Of a stretch of DNA of 42,606 bases, positions 1 to 8,515 are shown in pieces (the stretch's first letter is position 1; every line of letters begins with the position of its first letter). The translations under genes were made by a program, and so were the position numbers. The stretch is from Pseudomonas sp. Ga0074129 (lineage in GTDB: Bacteria; Pseudomonadota; Gammaproteobacteria; Pseudomonadales; Pseudomonadaceae). The stretch spans positions 1 through 42,606 of the forward strand of contig LNDO01000055.1 of assembly GCA_001465025.1 (NCBI GenBank), written 5' to 3'. The notes beneath the pieces are model-generated. The model worked only from the letters and a program-made list of their open reading frames with translations. It made no database searches and had not been told where the DNA came from.

Positions 1-145
1 CTGCGCTTGAATCCTTTGGTGTGAGAGCCTGGATTCTACCGGTGGCTGGCCCTCTGCCTATCGTTTCAAGCGTTGCACTTATTCTATGAATTCAGGAGTC
101 GATACAAAATATAGGCGTCAATAAACCAACAATAAGAGTGAAAAT

Positions 146-1804
146 ATGAGCGACTGGTTGACCCGGTTTTCAATAAAAATACGTCTTATAAGCCTGCTTG
201 CACTGCTCAGTTTGTTGGCCGTGCTGTTAACCGTGGCTGGACTAAGCGGTATGCGCAGCAGCAATAGCGATCTTGATCGTATGTTTAACGGGGTCTTGCT
301 GCCACTCGACAAACTCGGCGATCTTGCCAACCACATGCACCACTCACGCACACAGTTGCTGCTCGCCTTGCAGCATCAGCCTGGCAGTGCATTTGAAAAA
401 GCCCACGATCACCCTGCCAGCATGCATTTTGACGCCGTAGACAGAAGTGTTAGCGCAATGCATGAGCGCTTGGCTGATTACCAGCGTATGCCCTTGAGCG
501 CTGAGCAACAGCGCTTGGTCAATGAGCTGAAAAGTAAGCTTTCCGATTATCTCGATAACGGCGTTCTCCCCGTGCTCGCGGCGATGCGCCGGGGTGAATA
601 CGCTGAAGGTAACGCGATTCTACTGACGCGTTTGCAACCTGCTTTTATGACCACTTACAGCAGCTTGCGTAATCTTATTGAACAGCAACAAACGGCGGCT
701 AACAGCACCTACCAGCAGGCCGTGCAGGACTTTGATCGATTGCTTGTGATGATCGGCGTAGCGCTGGCAGTTGCCTTGCTAGTGGCCGTATTTCTAGCTC
801 TGGCCACCATCTCAGGCATCACCAAGGGGGTTCGCGCACTCCAGGCTGGTGGTGAGCAATTGGCAGATGGCAACTTGGGTTACCGGGTCACGTACGCCGG
901 GCAAGATGAGTTAGGTGATATTGCCAGCGCGTTCAATACGATGGCATCGCGTTTTCAGCACACCATTCAAGAATTGGCGGGTGCGGTTGAGCAACTGGCT
1001 GCTGCCGCCGAGCAGACTGCCCAGGTAAGTGCTCAAACCAGTGATGGGATTCGCCGCCAACAGTTGGAGACTGACCAGGTTGCCACGGCCATGCACGAAA
1101 TGTCGGCCACGGTTCAGGACGTTGCAGGTAATGCTGCCAGTGCAGCACGCGCTGCGCAGGAAGCTGACCTGCAGTCGGAGAGTGGCGCGCGTGTTGTGCA
1201 TGACGCCATTACAGCCATCGAGAGCCTGGCCTCTGAGGTGGAGCATGCGGCCACAGTTATTCACGAGCTGGAAGAGAACAGTGTCAGCATCAGCTCAGTA
1301 GTTGATGTCATCCGCAGTATTGCTGAGCAGACCAATTTGTTGGCACTCAATGCGGCTATTGAAGCTGCTCGTGCAGGCGAGCAAGGGCGGGGTTTTGCTG
1401 TGGTGGCCGATGAGGTACGCACGCTTGCATCACGCACGCAGCAATCGACTCGCGAAATTCAAAGCATGATTGAAAAGTTGCAAAGCGGCGCAAACCGAGC
1501 GGTAACGGTGATGCAGAGCAGCTGTACCAAAGCGCAAAGTGGTAAACAGCAGGTGGCCAGTGCCGGCCAAATGCTGGGGCAGATCAGCACTGCAGTCGCG
1601 ACGATTAACGACATGAATGCCATGATTGCATCGGCTGCTGAAGAGCAAAGTTCTGTTGCTGAAGAGATCAACCGTAATGTCACCAGCGTCAGTCAGATAG
1701 CTGAAGAAACCAGTGAGGCTTCGCGGCAAAACGTGGCAACCAGCACTCAGCTAGCGAGTCTTGCTAGCCATCTTCAGCGTTTGGTTCATGCATTTCGCTT
1801 ATAA
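146..1804 (+). CDS. Methyl-accepting chemotaxis protein (4-helix-bundle type sensor)
   Basis: Inner-membrane chemoreceptor of 552 residues that would signal to CheA/CheW. A first membrane segment lies at about residues 12-34. A helical periplasmic sensor region of about 160 residues follows, resembling the four-helix-bundle class and not a Cache domain. The second membrane segment is at about 197-220, followed by a HAMP linker. The cytoplasmic coiled coil carries the conserved hairpin tip ([20 protein letters not shown]) around residues 390-415. No C-terminal CheR-docking pentapeptide is visible. The ligand cannot be told from sequence. It is a single gene, convergent with the deaminase gene and separated from it by a hairpin. 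I see no good sigma-28 promoter in the 145 bases before it, unlike the second receptor in this window. Confidence 0.93.
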   Translation: MSDWLTRFSIKIRLISLLALLSLLAVLLTVAGLSGMRSSNSDLDRMFNGVLLPLDKLGDLANHMHHSRTQLLLALQHQPGSAFEKAHDHPASMHFDAVDRSVSAMHERLADYQRMPLSAEQQRLVNELKSKLSDYLDNGVLPVLAAMRRGEYAEGNAILLTRLQPAFMTTYSSLRNLIEQQQTAANSTYQQAVQDFDRLLVMIGVALAVALLVAVFLALATISGITKGVRALQAGGEQLADGNLGYRVTYAGQDELGDIASAFNTMASRFQHTIQELAGAVEQLAAAAEQTAQVSAQTSDGIRRQQLETDQVATAMHEMSATVQDVAGNAASAARAAQEADLQSESGARVVHDAITAIESLASEVEHAATVIHELEENSVSISSVVDVIRSIAEQTNLLALNAAIEAARAGEQGRGFAVVADEVRTLASRTQQSTREIQSMIEKLQSGANRAVTVMQSSCTKAQSGKQQVASAGQMLGQISTAVATINDMNAMIASAAEEQSSVAEEINRNVTSVSQIAEETSEASRQNVATSTQLASLASHLQRLVHAFRL

Positions 1805-1808
1805 CGGC

Positions 1809-1844
1809 AAATGACTAAGACGCCGCCCTGCGTCTTAGTCATTT
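1809..1844. terminator. Bidirectional terminator hairpin between convergent genes
   Basis: A perfect 14-bp inverted repeat (AAATGACTAAGACG and its complement) has an 8-base loop. The right arm contains the stop codon of the minus-strand deaminase gene, so the hairpin starts inside that gene. The A/T-rich outer ends supply short U-runs in both directions. Confidence 0.75.
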
Positions 1845-2389
1845 GATTCCCCTCGCCACGCCGCCACCACCCGCTCACGCAACCGCTGGCGATCTTGCAG
1901 GCTGTTGATGGCCTGCTCGGCCAGGTTGATCCAATACGGGTTGACTTCAGCCTGTTCGATGGAGAGGCGGTTGGCCAGTTCAGCCCAAGCGGCGGGCAAC
2001 CGTTGGCCACTAAAACCGCCGGGTTTGTCGCGGGCTAGGTAGCGCACGCGGGTTATTCCGGCGAGCAGGATGCGTGCGAAGCACATCAGGCAAGGCTGCA
2101 AGCTGACGTACAGGGTGAGGGCGCTGCGATCCTGCTGCGGGTACTCGGTTTCCAGCTGGTCGAGTAGGAGCATTTCGGCGTGAGCGCCGCTGTGGTAGTG
2201 GCTGGCAAATACTTGATTGCGGGCACTGCACAACAACTCCTGCGCATCATTGACCAATACCGCGCCCACGCCATAACAGCCTTGCTCCACAGCCAACAGC
2301 GCTTGCTCACAGCAAAGCCTGGCCCATGTATCAGCTGGTTTGTGGCTAGGCGGTGCGTGCTGAAGCAGGTGTGCATGGACGCTTTTCAT
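1835..2389 (-). CDS. Cytidine/deoxycytidylate deaminase-fold nucleoside deaminase
   Basis: This 184-residue protein has the zinc-dependent deaminase signature: HAE at residues 70-72 (zinc ligand His and catalytic Glu) and PCLMC at 99-103 (two zinc-ligand Cys). These motifs place it in the CMP/dCMP deaminase superfamily, which includes guanine deaminase, TadA and riboflavin-pathway deaminases. The C-terminal 60 residues (about 124-184) do not match TadA as I know it, so a tRNA adenosine deaminase is unlikely. The substrate is unknown, and a free base or nucleoside is the best guess. It is a single gene, cytoplasmic with no signal peptide. Its 3' end lies inside the shared terminator hairpin. 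Confidence 0.85.
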   Translation of the reverse strand: MKSVHAHLLQHAPPSHKPADTWARLCCEQALLAVEQGCYGVGAVLVNDAQELLCSARNQVFASHYHSGAHAEMLLLDQLETEYPQQDRSALTLYVSLQPCLMCFARILLAGITRVRYLARDKPGGFSGQRLPAAWAELANRLSIEQAEVNPYWINLAEQAINSLQDRQRLRERVVAAWRGESND

Positions 2390-2559
2390 CAGGTATCCGT
2401 AAGCTAAATGCTAAAAGCAGTTTAACCATCAGCGCGCTGTTTATAGGCGGGGCATTAGCCGCGAAGATTATTTGCGTTTACAAACCCTCTATTAGGTCAG
2501 CCCATCAATTGCCTGTTAGCGCTAGAGTGTGCGAGTCAGGATCAGCTGCAAGGAATGCC

Positions 2560-3633
2560 ATGTCCAAGATAAACCGTAGCGATGCTCAGCAACGTGCCGA
2601 TGATATTGGTGTGTTCAACCGCGAATTGGCGCGTCTTGAAGCCGAGCAGGTGCTGACACTCAGTGACAGCCAGCGCGGCCACCTGCACGACTACCAGCAG
2701 CAATTGCTCAACCGTTACCTGGCCGCTTTCGATATTGATCACAGCGTGCACACCCGCCAGTTATCGCTGGGTATGCGGATTGCCTCTTTCCTTGGCGCGC
2801 TGGCGTTGTCGGCCAGTGTGTTCTTTTTGTTTTATCAGTTCTGGGGCTTGTTCAGAACCCTGAGTCAGGTGGCCATTCTGTTGACGGCCAGCTTTGCATC
2901 TTTTGCCTTGGTGCTGGTTGTGCAGCGTCGGGATAGTTCTGGCTATTTCGGCAAGCTCGCTGCCTTGGTGGCCTTCACCTGTTTTGTGTTGAACATCGTC
3001 ATGCTTGGGCAGATTTTCAATATCACTCCGTCAATTAACGCTCTGCTGCCTTGGGCGCTTTACGCGCTGTTGTTGGCTTATGCCTGCAGTGCGCGGCTGT
3101 TGCTGGCGATTGGCCTGAGTTGTTTGTTGGCCTTTGTGGCGGCGCGAGTCGGCAGTTGGGATGGGGTTTATTGGCTGGGGTTTGCGCAGCGACCGGAAAA
3201 CTTCATCCCGGCGGCCTTGCTGATCTTCGCGCTGCCGCTGTGGTGTGATCAGCGCCGTTTTGATGGCTTTGCCGTGATCTACCGCGTGTTTGGTTTACTT
3301 GGCGTGTTTGTGCCGATGCTGGTGTTGGCGTATTGGGGCGAGAGCAGTTATTTCGACGCGGCAGTGGGCGTTGTTGAGCGGTTTTATCAGGCTGCCGGGT
3401 TTGTTGTGGCGGGGCTGGTGATTGCGCTGGGCGTGCGCCGCAACTGGGCCGACGTGGTGAACACCGGGCTGACATTTTTCGTGATTTTCCTCTACACCAA
3501 GCTTTTTGATTGGTGGTGGGACAGCATGCCCAAATACCTGTTCTTCCTGGTGCTGGGTTTGAGCGCGGTGCTTATTTTGCTGCTGTTGCGGCGCTTGCGC
3601 AGTCGCCATGGGCTGTTGGGAGGTGGGCAATGA
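2560..3633 (+). CDS. DUF2157 family multi-pass membrane protein
   Basis: The protein has 357 residues from the ATG at 2560, which has AAGGA five bases upstream. An upstream in-frame start at 2353 would overlap the deaminase gene and has no ribosome site. A soluble, charged N-terminal region of about 70 residues (an ELARLEAEQ-like helix) matches the short cytoplasmic domain of DUF2157 proteins. About nine hydrophobic membrane segments follow. The function is not known for this family. The stop overlaps the start of the next gene (ATGA at 3630-3633), so the two are translationally coupled and probably work together in the inner membrane. Confidence 0.8.
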   Translation: MSKINRSDAQQRADDIGVFNRELARLEAEQVLTLSDSQRGHLHDYQQQLLNRYLAAFDIDHSVHTRQLSLGMRIASFLGALALSASVFFLFYQFWGLFRTLSQVAILLTASFASFALVLVVQRRDSSGYFGKLAALVAFTCFVLNIVMLGQIFNITPSINALLPWALYALLLAYACSARLLLAIGLSCLLAFVAARVGSWDGVYWLGFAQRPENFIPAALLIFALPLWCDQRRFDGFAVIYRVFGLLGVFVPMLVLAYWGESSYFDAAVGVVERFYQAAGFVVAGLVIALGVRRNWADVVNTGLTFFVIFLYTKLFDWWWDSMPKYLFFLVLGLSAVLILLLLRRLRSRHGLLGGGQ

Positions 3634-4493
3634 ATCGTCTATCTCTGCGTTACCTGATCGGCGGTTTCGCGCTGCTGGCGCTGGTTAACCTCTTCGTGCT
3701 GCTGGGGGTGGCCTGGAATCGTCTGGAGCCGATGGACAGTCGTTTGTTATTGACTGAGCGCGAGCTGAGCAGCGCCTACACCTATTGGCGCAATGACAAC
3801 AGTAGCCAATCGCTGCACCTGCATTACCGCTGGCCTAGCCGGGATGGTGACGATTACGGCTACGCCCCGATCAGCGCCGAGAAAATGGTCGAGTTGGGCT
3901 TTAGCCTGCCCACTGACTTGAATGATGAAAGCGTGCGTCGCTATCGCCGCCAACTAGAGCGCAATGCGTTGCTGGTGCTGGAATTTAACGGCCCGGCTTA
4001 TCAGCATGAAGTGGCTCGGGCTCACACTGCACAGTCTGAGGCCGCGCGCCTTTATCGCGCCGTGCCGGACAGCGAGGCGCTGCGCGCGGCTGCTGAGAAT
4101 GCCAGCAAGGCCCTGGAGTTCGAGCAAAATCGCGCCAGTCGCTTGCTGGTGGTCGATGCTGGGTTAGATCAACAGGCCCTGCGCAGCCGTTATCCGGATC
4201 GCCAGCGCTACGCCATCGTGCAGGCCATTGTTGATGCGCAGGCCAATAGCGCGGCTGTCGAGTGGACGGGTGAGGGTGATGACCCGCGCCCTGCATCCCA
4301 GCGTTGGGTGTGGCAGCTCGGCGGCTCAGCACAAACGCCTGGCATTGAGCGCCTTAACCTGCCGAACAAATGGCACGCGAGCTTGCAGCAGAGCGAAAAC
4401 AAGAGCGAGGAGCAGGGCGCGATGTTTAATGCCGAATTGGCTTTCGGTCGACGTCTGGAGCCTTGGTTTATCGCGTTCTCGCCACGCGATTAG
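3630..4493 (+). CDS. Membrane-anchored protein coupled to DUF2157 (DUF4824-like)
   Basis: This 287-residue protein starts at the ATG overlapping the stop of the DUF2157 gene (ATGA). A GGGAGGTGG ribosome site lies just upstream. One N-terminal membrane segment (about residues 7-28) is followed by a hydrophilic domain that should face the periplasm. That domain is rich in Arg, Glu and Ala with no catalytic motif I recognise. From memory, Pseudomonas DUF2157 genes are often followed by a DUF4824 or GDYXXLXY protein. The literal GDYxxLxY motif is absent here, so DUF4824 is the better guess, unverified. Two hairpins downstream end the transcript. Confidence 0.7.
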   Translation: MNRLSLRYLIGGFALLALVNLFVLLGVAWNRLEPMDSRLLLTERELSSAYTYWRNDNSSQSLHLHYRWPSRDGDDYGYAPISAEKMVELGFSLPTDLNDESVRRYRRQLERNALLVLEFNGPAYQHEVARAHTAQSEAARLYRAVPDSEALRAAAENASKALEFEQNRASRLLVVDAGLDQQALRSRYPDRQRYAIVQAIVDAQANSAAVEWTGEGDDPRPASQRWVWQLGGSAQTPGIERLNLPNKWHASLQQSENKSEEQGAMFNAELAFGRRLEPWFIAFSPRD

Positions 4494-4539
4494 CCGCTGG
4501 TGGGGCTACGACCAAGGTGCAATGGCTTACTTGCCGGCG

Positions 4540-4647
4540 CTGCCTGAAACTTAGCTCATTCAATCCTGCGTGGTTTGGATGCAAGTGTTACTCCATTCCC
4601 CCCTTTGGGAATGTTTTATATGGCGACCTTATTGGGTCGCCTTTTTT
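4540..4647 (+). ncRNA. Possible small RNA ending in two tandem hairpins
   Basis: About 100 bases downstream of the DUF4824-like gene end in two consecutive hairpins. The first is CATTCCC/GGGAATG with a pyrimidine loop, at 4594-4613, followed by TTTT. The second is GGCGACC/GGTCGCC, at 4622-4641, followed by TTTTTT. A C-rich loop hairpin before a strong terminator is a common layout in Pseudomonas Hfq-binding small RNAs (RgsA/P16 would be one family to compare). The 5' boundary is a guess, and no clear promoter was found. It may simply be the 3' end of the upstream mRNA. Confidence 0.35.
4622..4647 (+). terminator. Rho-independent terminator
   Basis: A 7-bp GC-rich stem (GGCGACC/GGTCGCC) with a 6-base loop is followed by six T residues. 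It ends the DUF2157 operon transcript or the candidate small RNA. Confidence 0.85.
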
Positions 4648-4962
4648 ATGGGTGATTTACGCCGGCGCATTTTTAAGTCTGTATCTCGCAGATGCAGCTG
4701 GTGGGATTCGTAGGACGTGTGAGCGTCGACAACAGCGCTTGTAGCTGACCTGCACGCGTGGCCCAGCGCCCCCCCCGCCAGCCAGATGCCTTCGTTACGA
4801 CCATGCTGGGTTTGGATTCTCCGGCCAGCTGGTGTTGAGGCCTGGCAATCCCCGCGCGCGGCTAACCCAGCCGCAAAAGCACCCCGCTGATCTTTGTGTT
4901 ACCCAACAGGCTTTGCTACACCTGTGGGCCGTGCTGTGATTTGCGCCTGCGTGAATGCCTCA

Positions 4963-4994
4963 GACCATTGTCTTAGAGCGTTAAGACCATGGTC
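4963..4994. promoter_or_regulatory. Near-perfect palindrome upstream of acs, likely operator
   Basis: The arms GACCATTGTCTTA and TAAGACCATGGTC are inverted repeats matching at 12 of 13 positions around a 6-base centre, about 73 bases before the acs start codon. The core TCTTA-N7-TAAGA is typical of a dimeric regulator site. In Pseudomonas, acs is known to be controlled by the MxtR/ErdR two-component system. Whether this is the ErdR site is inference. It could also fold as an mRNA leader hairpin if transcription starts upstream. Confidence 0.55.
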
Positions 4995-5066
4995 GAATGG
5001 TTCGAAGGTGGGGTGTGGACTACAAAATGGCACATAGAACAACAACTACCCACCGAGGTGTTTCTG

Positions 5067-7022
5067 ATGAGTGCTGCGTCCTTGTATCCCGTGCGCCCTG
5101 AGGTGGCTGCTCAGTCGCTGACTGATGAGGCGACCTATAAAGCCATGTACCAGCAATCGGTGATCAACCCCGATGGTTTCTGGCGCGAGCAGGCTAAACG
5201 CATCGACTGGATCAAGCCGTTCACCAAGGTCAAACAAACCTCGTTTGACGATCATCACGTCGATATCAAGTGGTTCGCTGACGGCACCCTCAACGTTTCC
5301 TATAACTGCCTGGATCGCCATCTGGAAGAGCGTGGCGATCAGGTGGCAATCATCTGGGAAGGTGACGACCCGTCTGAGCACGAGGAAATCACCTACCGCC
5401 AGTTGCACGAGCAGGTGTGCAAGTTCGCCAACGCCCTGCGCGGCCAGGACGTGCACCGTGGCGATGTCGTGACCATTTATATGCCGATGATTCCGCAGGC
5501 GGTGGTGGCGATGCTGGCCTGTACCCGCATCGGCGCGATTCACTCGGTGGTGTTCGGTGGCTTCTTCCCGGAGGCATTGGCTGGCCGCATCATCGACTGT
5601 CATTCCAAGGTGGTGATCACCGCCGACGAAGGCCTGCGTGGCGGTAAGAAAACCCCGCTCAAAGCCAACGTTGATGACGCGCTGACCAACCCGGAAACCA
5701 ACAGCGTGCAGAAGGTTATCGTCTGCAAGCGCACTGCCAGCCCGATCAAGTGGAACCAGCACCGCGATATCTGGTACGAAGACCTGATGGCCGTTGCCTC
5801 AAGCCACTGCGCACCGAAAGAAATGGGCGCTGAAGAAGCCCTGTTTATTCTCTACACCTCGGGTTCCACTGGTAAGCCGAAAGGCGTGCAGCACACCACC
5901 GGCGGCTACTTGGTGTATGCAGCGCTGACCCATGAGCGGGTGTTCGACTACAAACCGGGCGACATCTACTGGTGCACCGCTGACGTGGGTTGGGTTACCG
6001 GCCACAGCTACATCGTCTACGGCCCGCTGGCCAATGGCGCAACCACGCTGCTGTTTGAAGGTATCCCGAACTACCCAGACATCACCCGCGTGTCGAAAAT
6101 CATCGACAAGCACAAGGTCAACATCCTCTACACCGCACCCACGGCGATCCGCGCCATGATGGCGCAAGGTGACGCTGCAGTAGCCGGTGCTGACGGTTCA
6201 AGCCTGCGCCTGCTCGGCTCGGTGGGTGAGCCGATCAATCCGGAAGCCTGGAACTGGTATTACAAAACCGTCGGTAAAGAGCGTTGCCCGATTGTCGATA
6301 CCTGGTGGCAAACCGAAACCGGCGGCATTTTGATCAGTCCGCTACCGGGTGCTACTGCGCTCAAGCCGGGCTCGGCAACTCGTCCGTTCTTCGGCGTGCA
6401 GCCAGCATTGGTGGATAACCTGGGTAACCTGATTGATGGGGCTGCGGAAGGCAACCTGGTCATCATCGATTCCTGGCCGGGCCAAGCGCGTACCTTGTAT
6501 GGCGACCACGACCGTTATGTCGACACCTACTTCAAGACCTTCAAAGGCATGTACTTCACCGGTGACGGTGCGCGCCGTGATGAAGACGGCTACTACTGGA
6601 TTACCGGCCGCGTTGACGACGTACTGAACGTGTCCGGTCACCGCATGGGCACTGCGGAAATCGAAAGTGCCATGGTTGCTCACCCGAAAGTGGCTGAAGC
6701 GGCTGTGGTTGGTGTGCCGCACGACATCAAAGGGCAGGGTATTTACGTTTACGTGACCCTGAACGGAGGAGAAGAACCTTCCGAACAATTGCGCTTAGAG
6801 TTGAAAAACTGGGTGCGCAAAGAAATCGGACCGATTGCCTCGCCGGACGTGATTCAGTGGGCCCCAGGCCTGCCGAAAACCCGCTCGGGCAAGATCATGC
6901 GCCGTATCCTGCGCAAGATCGCCACCGCCGAATACGATTCACTCGGCGACATCTCCACGCTGGCCGATCCTGGCGTGGTGCAGCACCTTATCGATACTCA
7001 TCGCGAGATGCAGGCCGCTTAA
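5067..7022 (+). CDS. acsA: Acetyl-CoA synthetase
   Basis: AMP-forming acetate-CoA ligase (acetate + ATP + CoA to acetyl-CoA), cytoplasmic. The 651-residue length is exactly that expected for the family. The ATG at 5067 has GAGGTG six bases upstream; in-frame codons back to 4989 would run through the palindrome and are not used. The adenylation P-loop [11 protein letters not shown] lies at about 263-273. The hinge region [14 protein letters not shown] begins near residue 498. The C-terminal [11 protein letters not shown] places the catalytic lysine at K609, the residue regulated by Pat/CobB-type acetylation in other bacteria. It is a single gene with its own long leader and a hairpin after it. 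In P. aeruginosa, acsA also precedes the aot operon. Confidence 0.97.
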   Translation: MSAASLYPVRPEVAAQSLTDEATYKAMYQQSVINPDGFWREQAKRIDWIKPFTKVKQTSFDDHHVDIKWFADGTLNVSYNCLDRHLEERGDQVAIIWEGDDPSEHEEITYRQLHEQVCKFANALRGQDVHRGDVVTIYMPMIPQAVVAMLACTRIGAIHSVVFGGFFPEALAGRIIDCHSKVVITADEGLRGGKKTPLKANVDDALTNPETNSVQKVIVCKRTASPIKWNQHRDIWYEDLMAVASSHCAPKEMGAEEALFILYTSGSTGKPKGVQHTTGGYLVYAALTHERVFDYKPGDIYWCTADVGWVTGHSYIVYGPLANGATTLLFEGIPNYPDITRVSKIIDKHKVNILYTAPTAIRAMMAQGDAAVAGADGSSLRLLGSVGEPINPEAWNWYYKTVGKERCPIVDTWWQTETGGILISPLPGATALKPGSATRPFFGVQPALVDNLGNLIDGAAEGNLVIIDSWPGQARTLYGDHDRYVDTYFKTFKGMYFTGDGARRDEDGYYWITGRVDDVLNVSGHRMGTAEIESAMVAHPKVAEAAVVGVPHDIKGQGIYVYVTLNGGEEPSEQLRLELKNWVRKEIGPIASPDVIQWAPGLPKTRSGKIMRRILRKIATAEYDSLGDISTLADPGVVQHLIDTHREMQAA

Positions 7023-7046
7023 CCTCAGGTTAAATCGTTTGCAGGC

Positions 7047-7082
7047 AACGCCCTGTTTCGGCCACAAGCCGGGCAGGGCGTT
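7047..7082 (+). terminator. Hairpin terminator after acs
   Basis: A 9-bp stem AACGCCCTG/CAGGGCGTT encloses a second small stem (CGGC/GCCG). A run of T residues is absent; only TTGTGCGTTTT follows. It is therefore terminator-like but not ideal. Confidence 0.6.
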
Positions 7083-7368
7083 GTGCGTTTTGCAGCATTG
7101 CCGATTTTCATCTGTGTTTTAACGCGTCACCTCGGCGTAACGCTGTGCTCATGGATGGGGTCTACGGAAACGTTTTGCGCCAAAATGGCGCAGTGTTTAG
7201 CCGTGCTGTAAAAATTAAAAAGCAGTGCAAGCCCCGTAAAAAGCGCTTCTTTAGAAAATGGGCGCGTTAATTGCTTTTATATAAGGTTTACCCATCTTTC
7301 TGTGTCTGCATAAAAGCCAGATGCTGTCAATATCAACGCTCTGCCTGCCCGACCCTTTTGTAATTACT

Positions 7369-7411
7369 TGTCGCATTGAAGAAATATCGACTTTCGAGCT
7401 GTCGCTAGAAT
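7369..7411 (+). promoter_or_regulatory. Candidate ArgR half-sites and -10 box for the aot operon
   Basis: TGTCGC at 7369-7374 followed by N8 and AA matches the half-site TGTCGC-N8-AA described for the AraC-type ArgR of P. aeruginosa. A second TGTCGC at 7400-7405 lacks the AA and sits 31 bases on, three helical turns, not the usual ~21. TAGAAT (7406-7411) is a possible -10 with no good -35, as expected for an activated promoter. ArgR itself is encoded at the end of this operon. Confidence 0.5.
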
Positions 7412-7548
7412 GCCGTCACCCGGCTGGGGCCGTTCGGTCGTTGCGCAGTGCGCAGCTTGACGGTGACTCACTACAATTCATGCAAGGCTGGATGCATACC
7501 CCACAATCTCTGCCCACCGATGCCATTCCCATTCGAAGGAGTCACACA

Positions 7549-8328
7549 ATGAAGAAGATTGCACTTCTCGGCGCACTGGCGCTGTCCATGCTGTCGCCAC
7601 TGGCCATGGCTGAAGAAGCCAAGCCGCTGCGCATCGGTATCGAAGCGGCGTACCCGCCGTTCGCTTTTAAAACCCCTGAAGGTGCCATCAGCGGTTTTGA
7701 CTACGACATCGGCGTCGCCCTGTGCGAAGAGATGAAAGTGGAATGCAAATGGATCGAGCAAGAATTCGACGGCCTGATCCCAGCACTAAAAGTGCGTAAG
7801 TTTGACGCCGTGCTGTCGTCCATGAGCATCACCGAAGATCGCCTGAAATCGGTTGATTTCAGCAAAAAGTACTACCACACACCTGGCAAGTTGGCGATGA
7901 AGGCCGGCACCGTGATCAACGATCCGCTGGTCGACCTCAAGGGGAAGAAGGTTGGTGTTCAGCGCTCGTCCATCTATGACCGCTATGCCTCGGACGTGTT
8001 TGCCCCGGCGGGTATCGAAGTGGTGCGCTACGGCTCGCAAAACGAAGTGTTCCTCGACCTGGCCGCCGGTCGTGTTGACGCCACCCTGGCGGACGTTATC
8101 AACATCGATGACGGCTTTATCAAAACCGACGCTGGTAAAGGCTTCGCCTTGGTAGGACCGGACTTCAACGACACCAAATACTTCGGGGAAGGTGCCGGTA
8201 TTGCTGTGCGCAAAGGTGATAAGGCCCTGGCTGACAAAATCAGTGCTGCCATCGTGGCCATCCGCGCCAACGGCAAATACAAAGAAGTGCAAGACAAGTA
8301 CTTCGACTTCAACGTTTACGGCGACTGA
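7549..8328 (+). CDS. aotJ: Arginine/ornithine ABC transporter, periplasmic binding protein
   Basis: This 259-residue family-3 solute-binding protein starts at the ATG at 7549, with AAGGA nine bases upstream. A signal peptide with cleavage after ...SPLAMA (about residue 21) exports it to the periplasm. The mature start RIGIEAAYPPFAFKTPEG is typical of basic and polar amino-acid binding proteins (the HisJ/ArgT group). It should capture L-arginine or L-ornithine and deliver it to AotQ/AotM. It is the first gene of aotJQMOP-argR. A hairpin-rich 187-base spacer follows, probably allowing more binding protein than permease to be made. Confidence 0.93.
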   Translation: MKKIALLGALALSMLSPLAMAEEAKPLRIGIEAAYPPFAFKTPEGAISGFDYDIGVALCEEMKVECKWIEQEFDGLIPALKVRKFDAVLSSMSITEDRLKSVDFSKKYYHTPGKLAMKAGTVINDPLVDLKGKKVGVQRSSIYDRYASDVFAPAGIEVVRYGSQNEVFLDLAAGRVDATLADVINIDDGFIKTDAGKGFALVGPDFNDTKYFGEGAGIAVRKGDKALADKISAAIVAIRANGKYKEVQDKYFDFNVYGD

Positions 8329-8345
8329 TTTCACCGCGTTGCCTT

Positions 8346-8456
8346 CACTGAGCGTGGCGCGGGCGGGCTGTAGCCTCTAGCGAGCACCACGTTCAGTGCC
8401 CACCATCCTTGGTGATCATTCTTCTGGCCGTCGCGGAGCGAGTTCAACATCGCTCC
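8346..8456 (+). promoter_or_regulatory. Hairpin cluster between aotJ and aotQ
   Basis: Three stems lie in a row: 12 bp (with one G-U pair) at 8346-8357/8387-8398, 5 bp at 8401-8405/8410-8414, and 7 bp GGAGCGA/TCGCTCC at 8435-8441/8450-8456. None is followed by a T-run. Such structures after binding-protein genes usually protect the upstream mRNA 3' end or reduce read-through; that role here is inferred. Confidence 0.5.
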
Positions 8457-8515
8457 CGGTCATTTTCCGTAGGACTGCCAGGCGCCGCCAGGCGTTTGCA
8501 CGAGGTAAGCAGAGC

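Larger units (their letters stand above)
4494..5066. other. 573-base non-coding stretch upstream of acs
   Basis: No credible gene is visible. The left part (to about 4647) holds two tandem hairpins. The middle (4650-4890) shows only an 8-C run at 4769-4776 and short open frames without ribosome sites. A weak promoter-like pair is TTGTGT (4894-4899) and CTACACC (4916-4922), spaced 17 bases apart. The -10 resembles sigma-S promoters, but this is low confidence. The palindrome at 4963-4994 and a small inverted repeat TCGAA-tgg-TTCGA at 4993-5005 lie next to the acs gene. Confidence 0.6.
7023..7548. other. 526-base non-coding stretch between acs and aotJ
   Basis: It holds the acs terminator at the left. 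A small hairpin TGCGCC-aaaat-GGCGCA lies in an A/T-rich stretch around 7175-7195. Two TGTCGC half-sites lie at 7369 and 7400. In-frame codons run upstream of aotJ to 7321 but have no ribosome site. No gene is seen. Confidence 0.65.

Noticed and set aside
1-145. Sigma-28 promoter for the first chemoreceptor
   Set aside because: GTCGATAC (98-105) and GTCAATAA (117-124) are partial -10 matches, but neither has a -35 core at 15 bases.
4463-4744. A 93-codon frame running through the two hairpins before acs
   Set aside because: It would be translated through two terminator-like hairpins and overlaps the end of the previous gene; no ribosome site.
5046-5762. A 238-codon minus-strand open frame opposite the start of acs
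   Set aside because: Shadow of acs; no family resemblance and no plausible start site.
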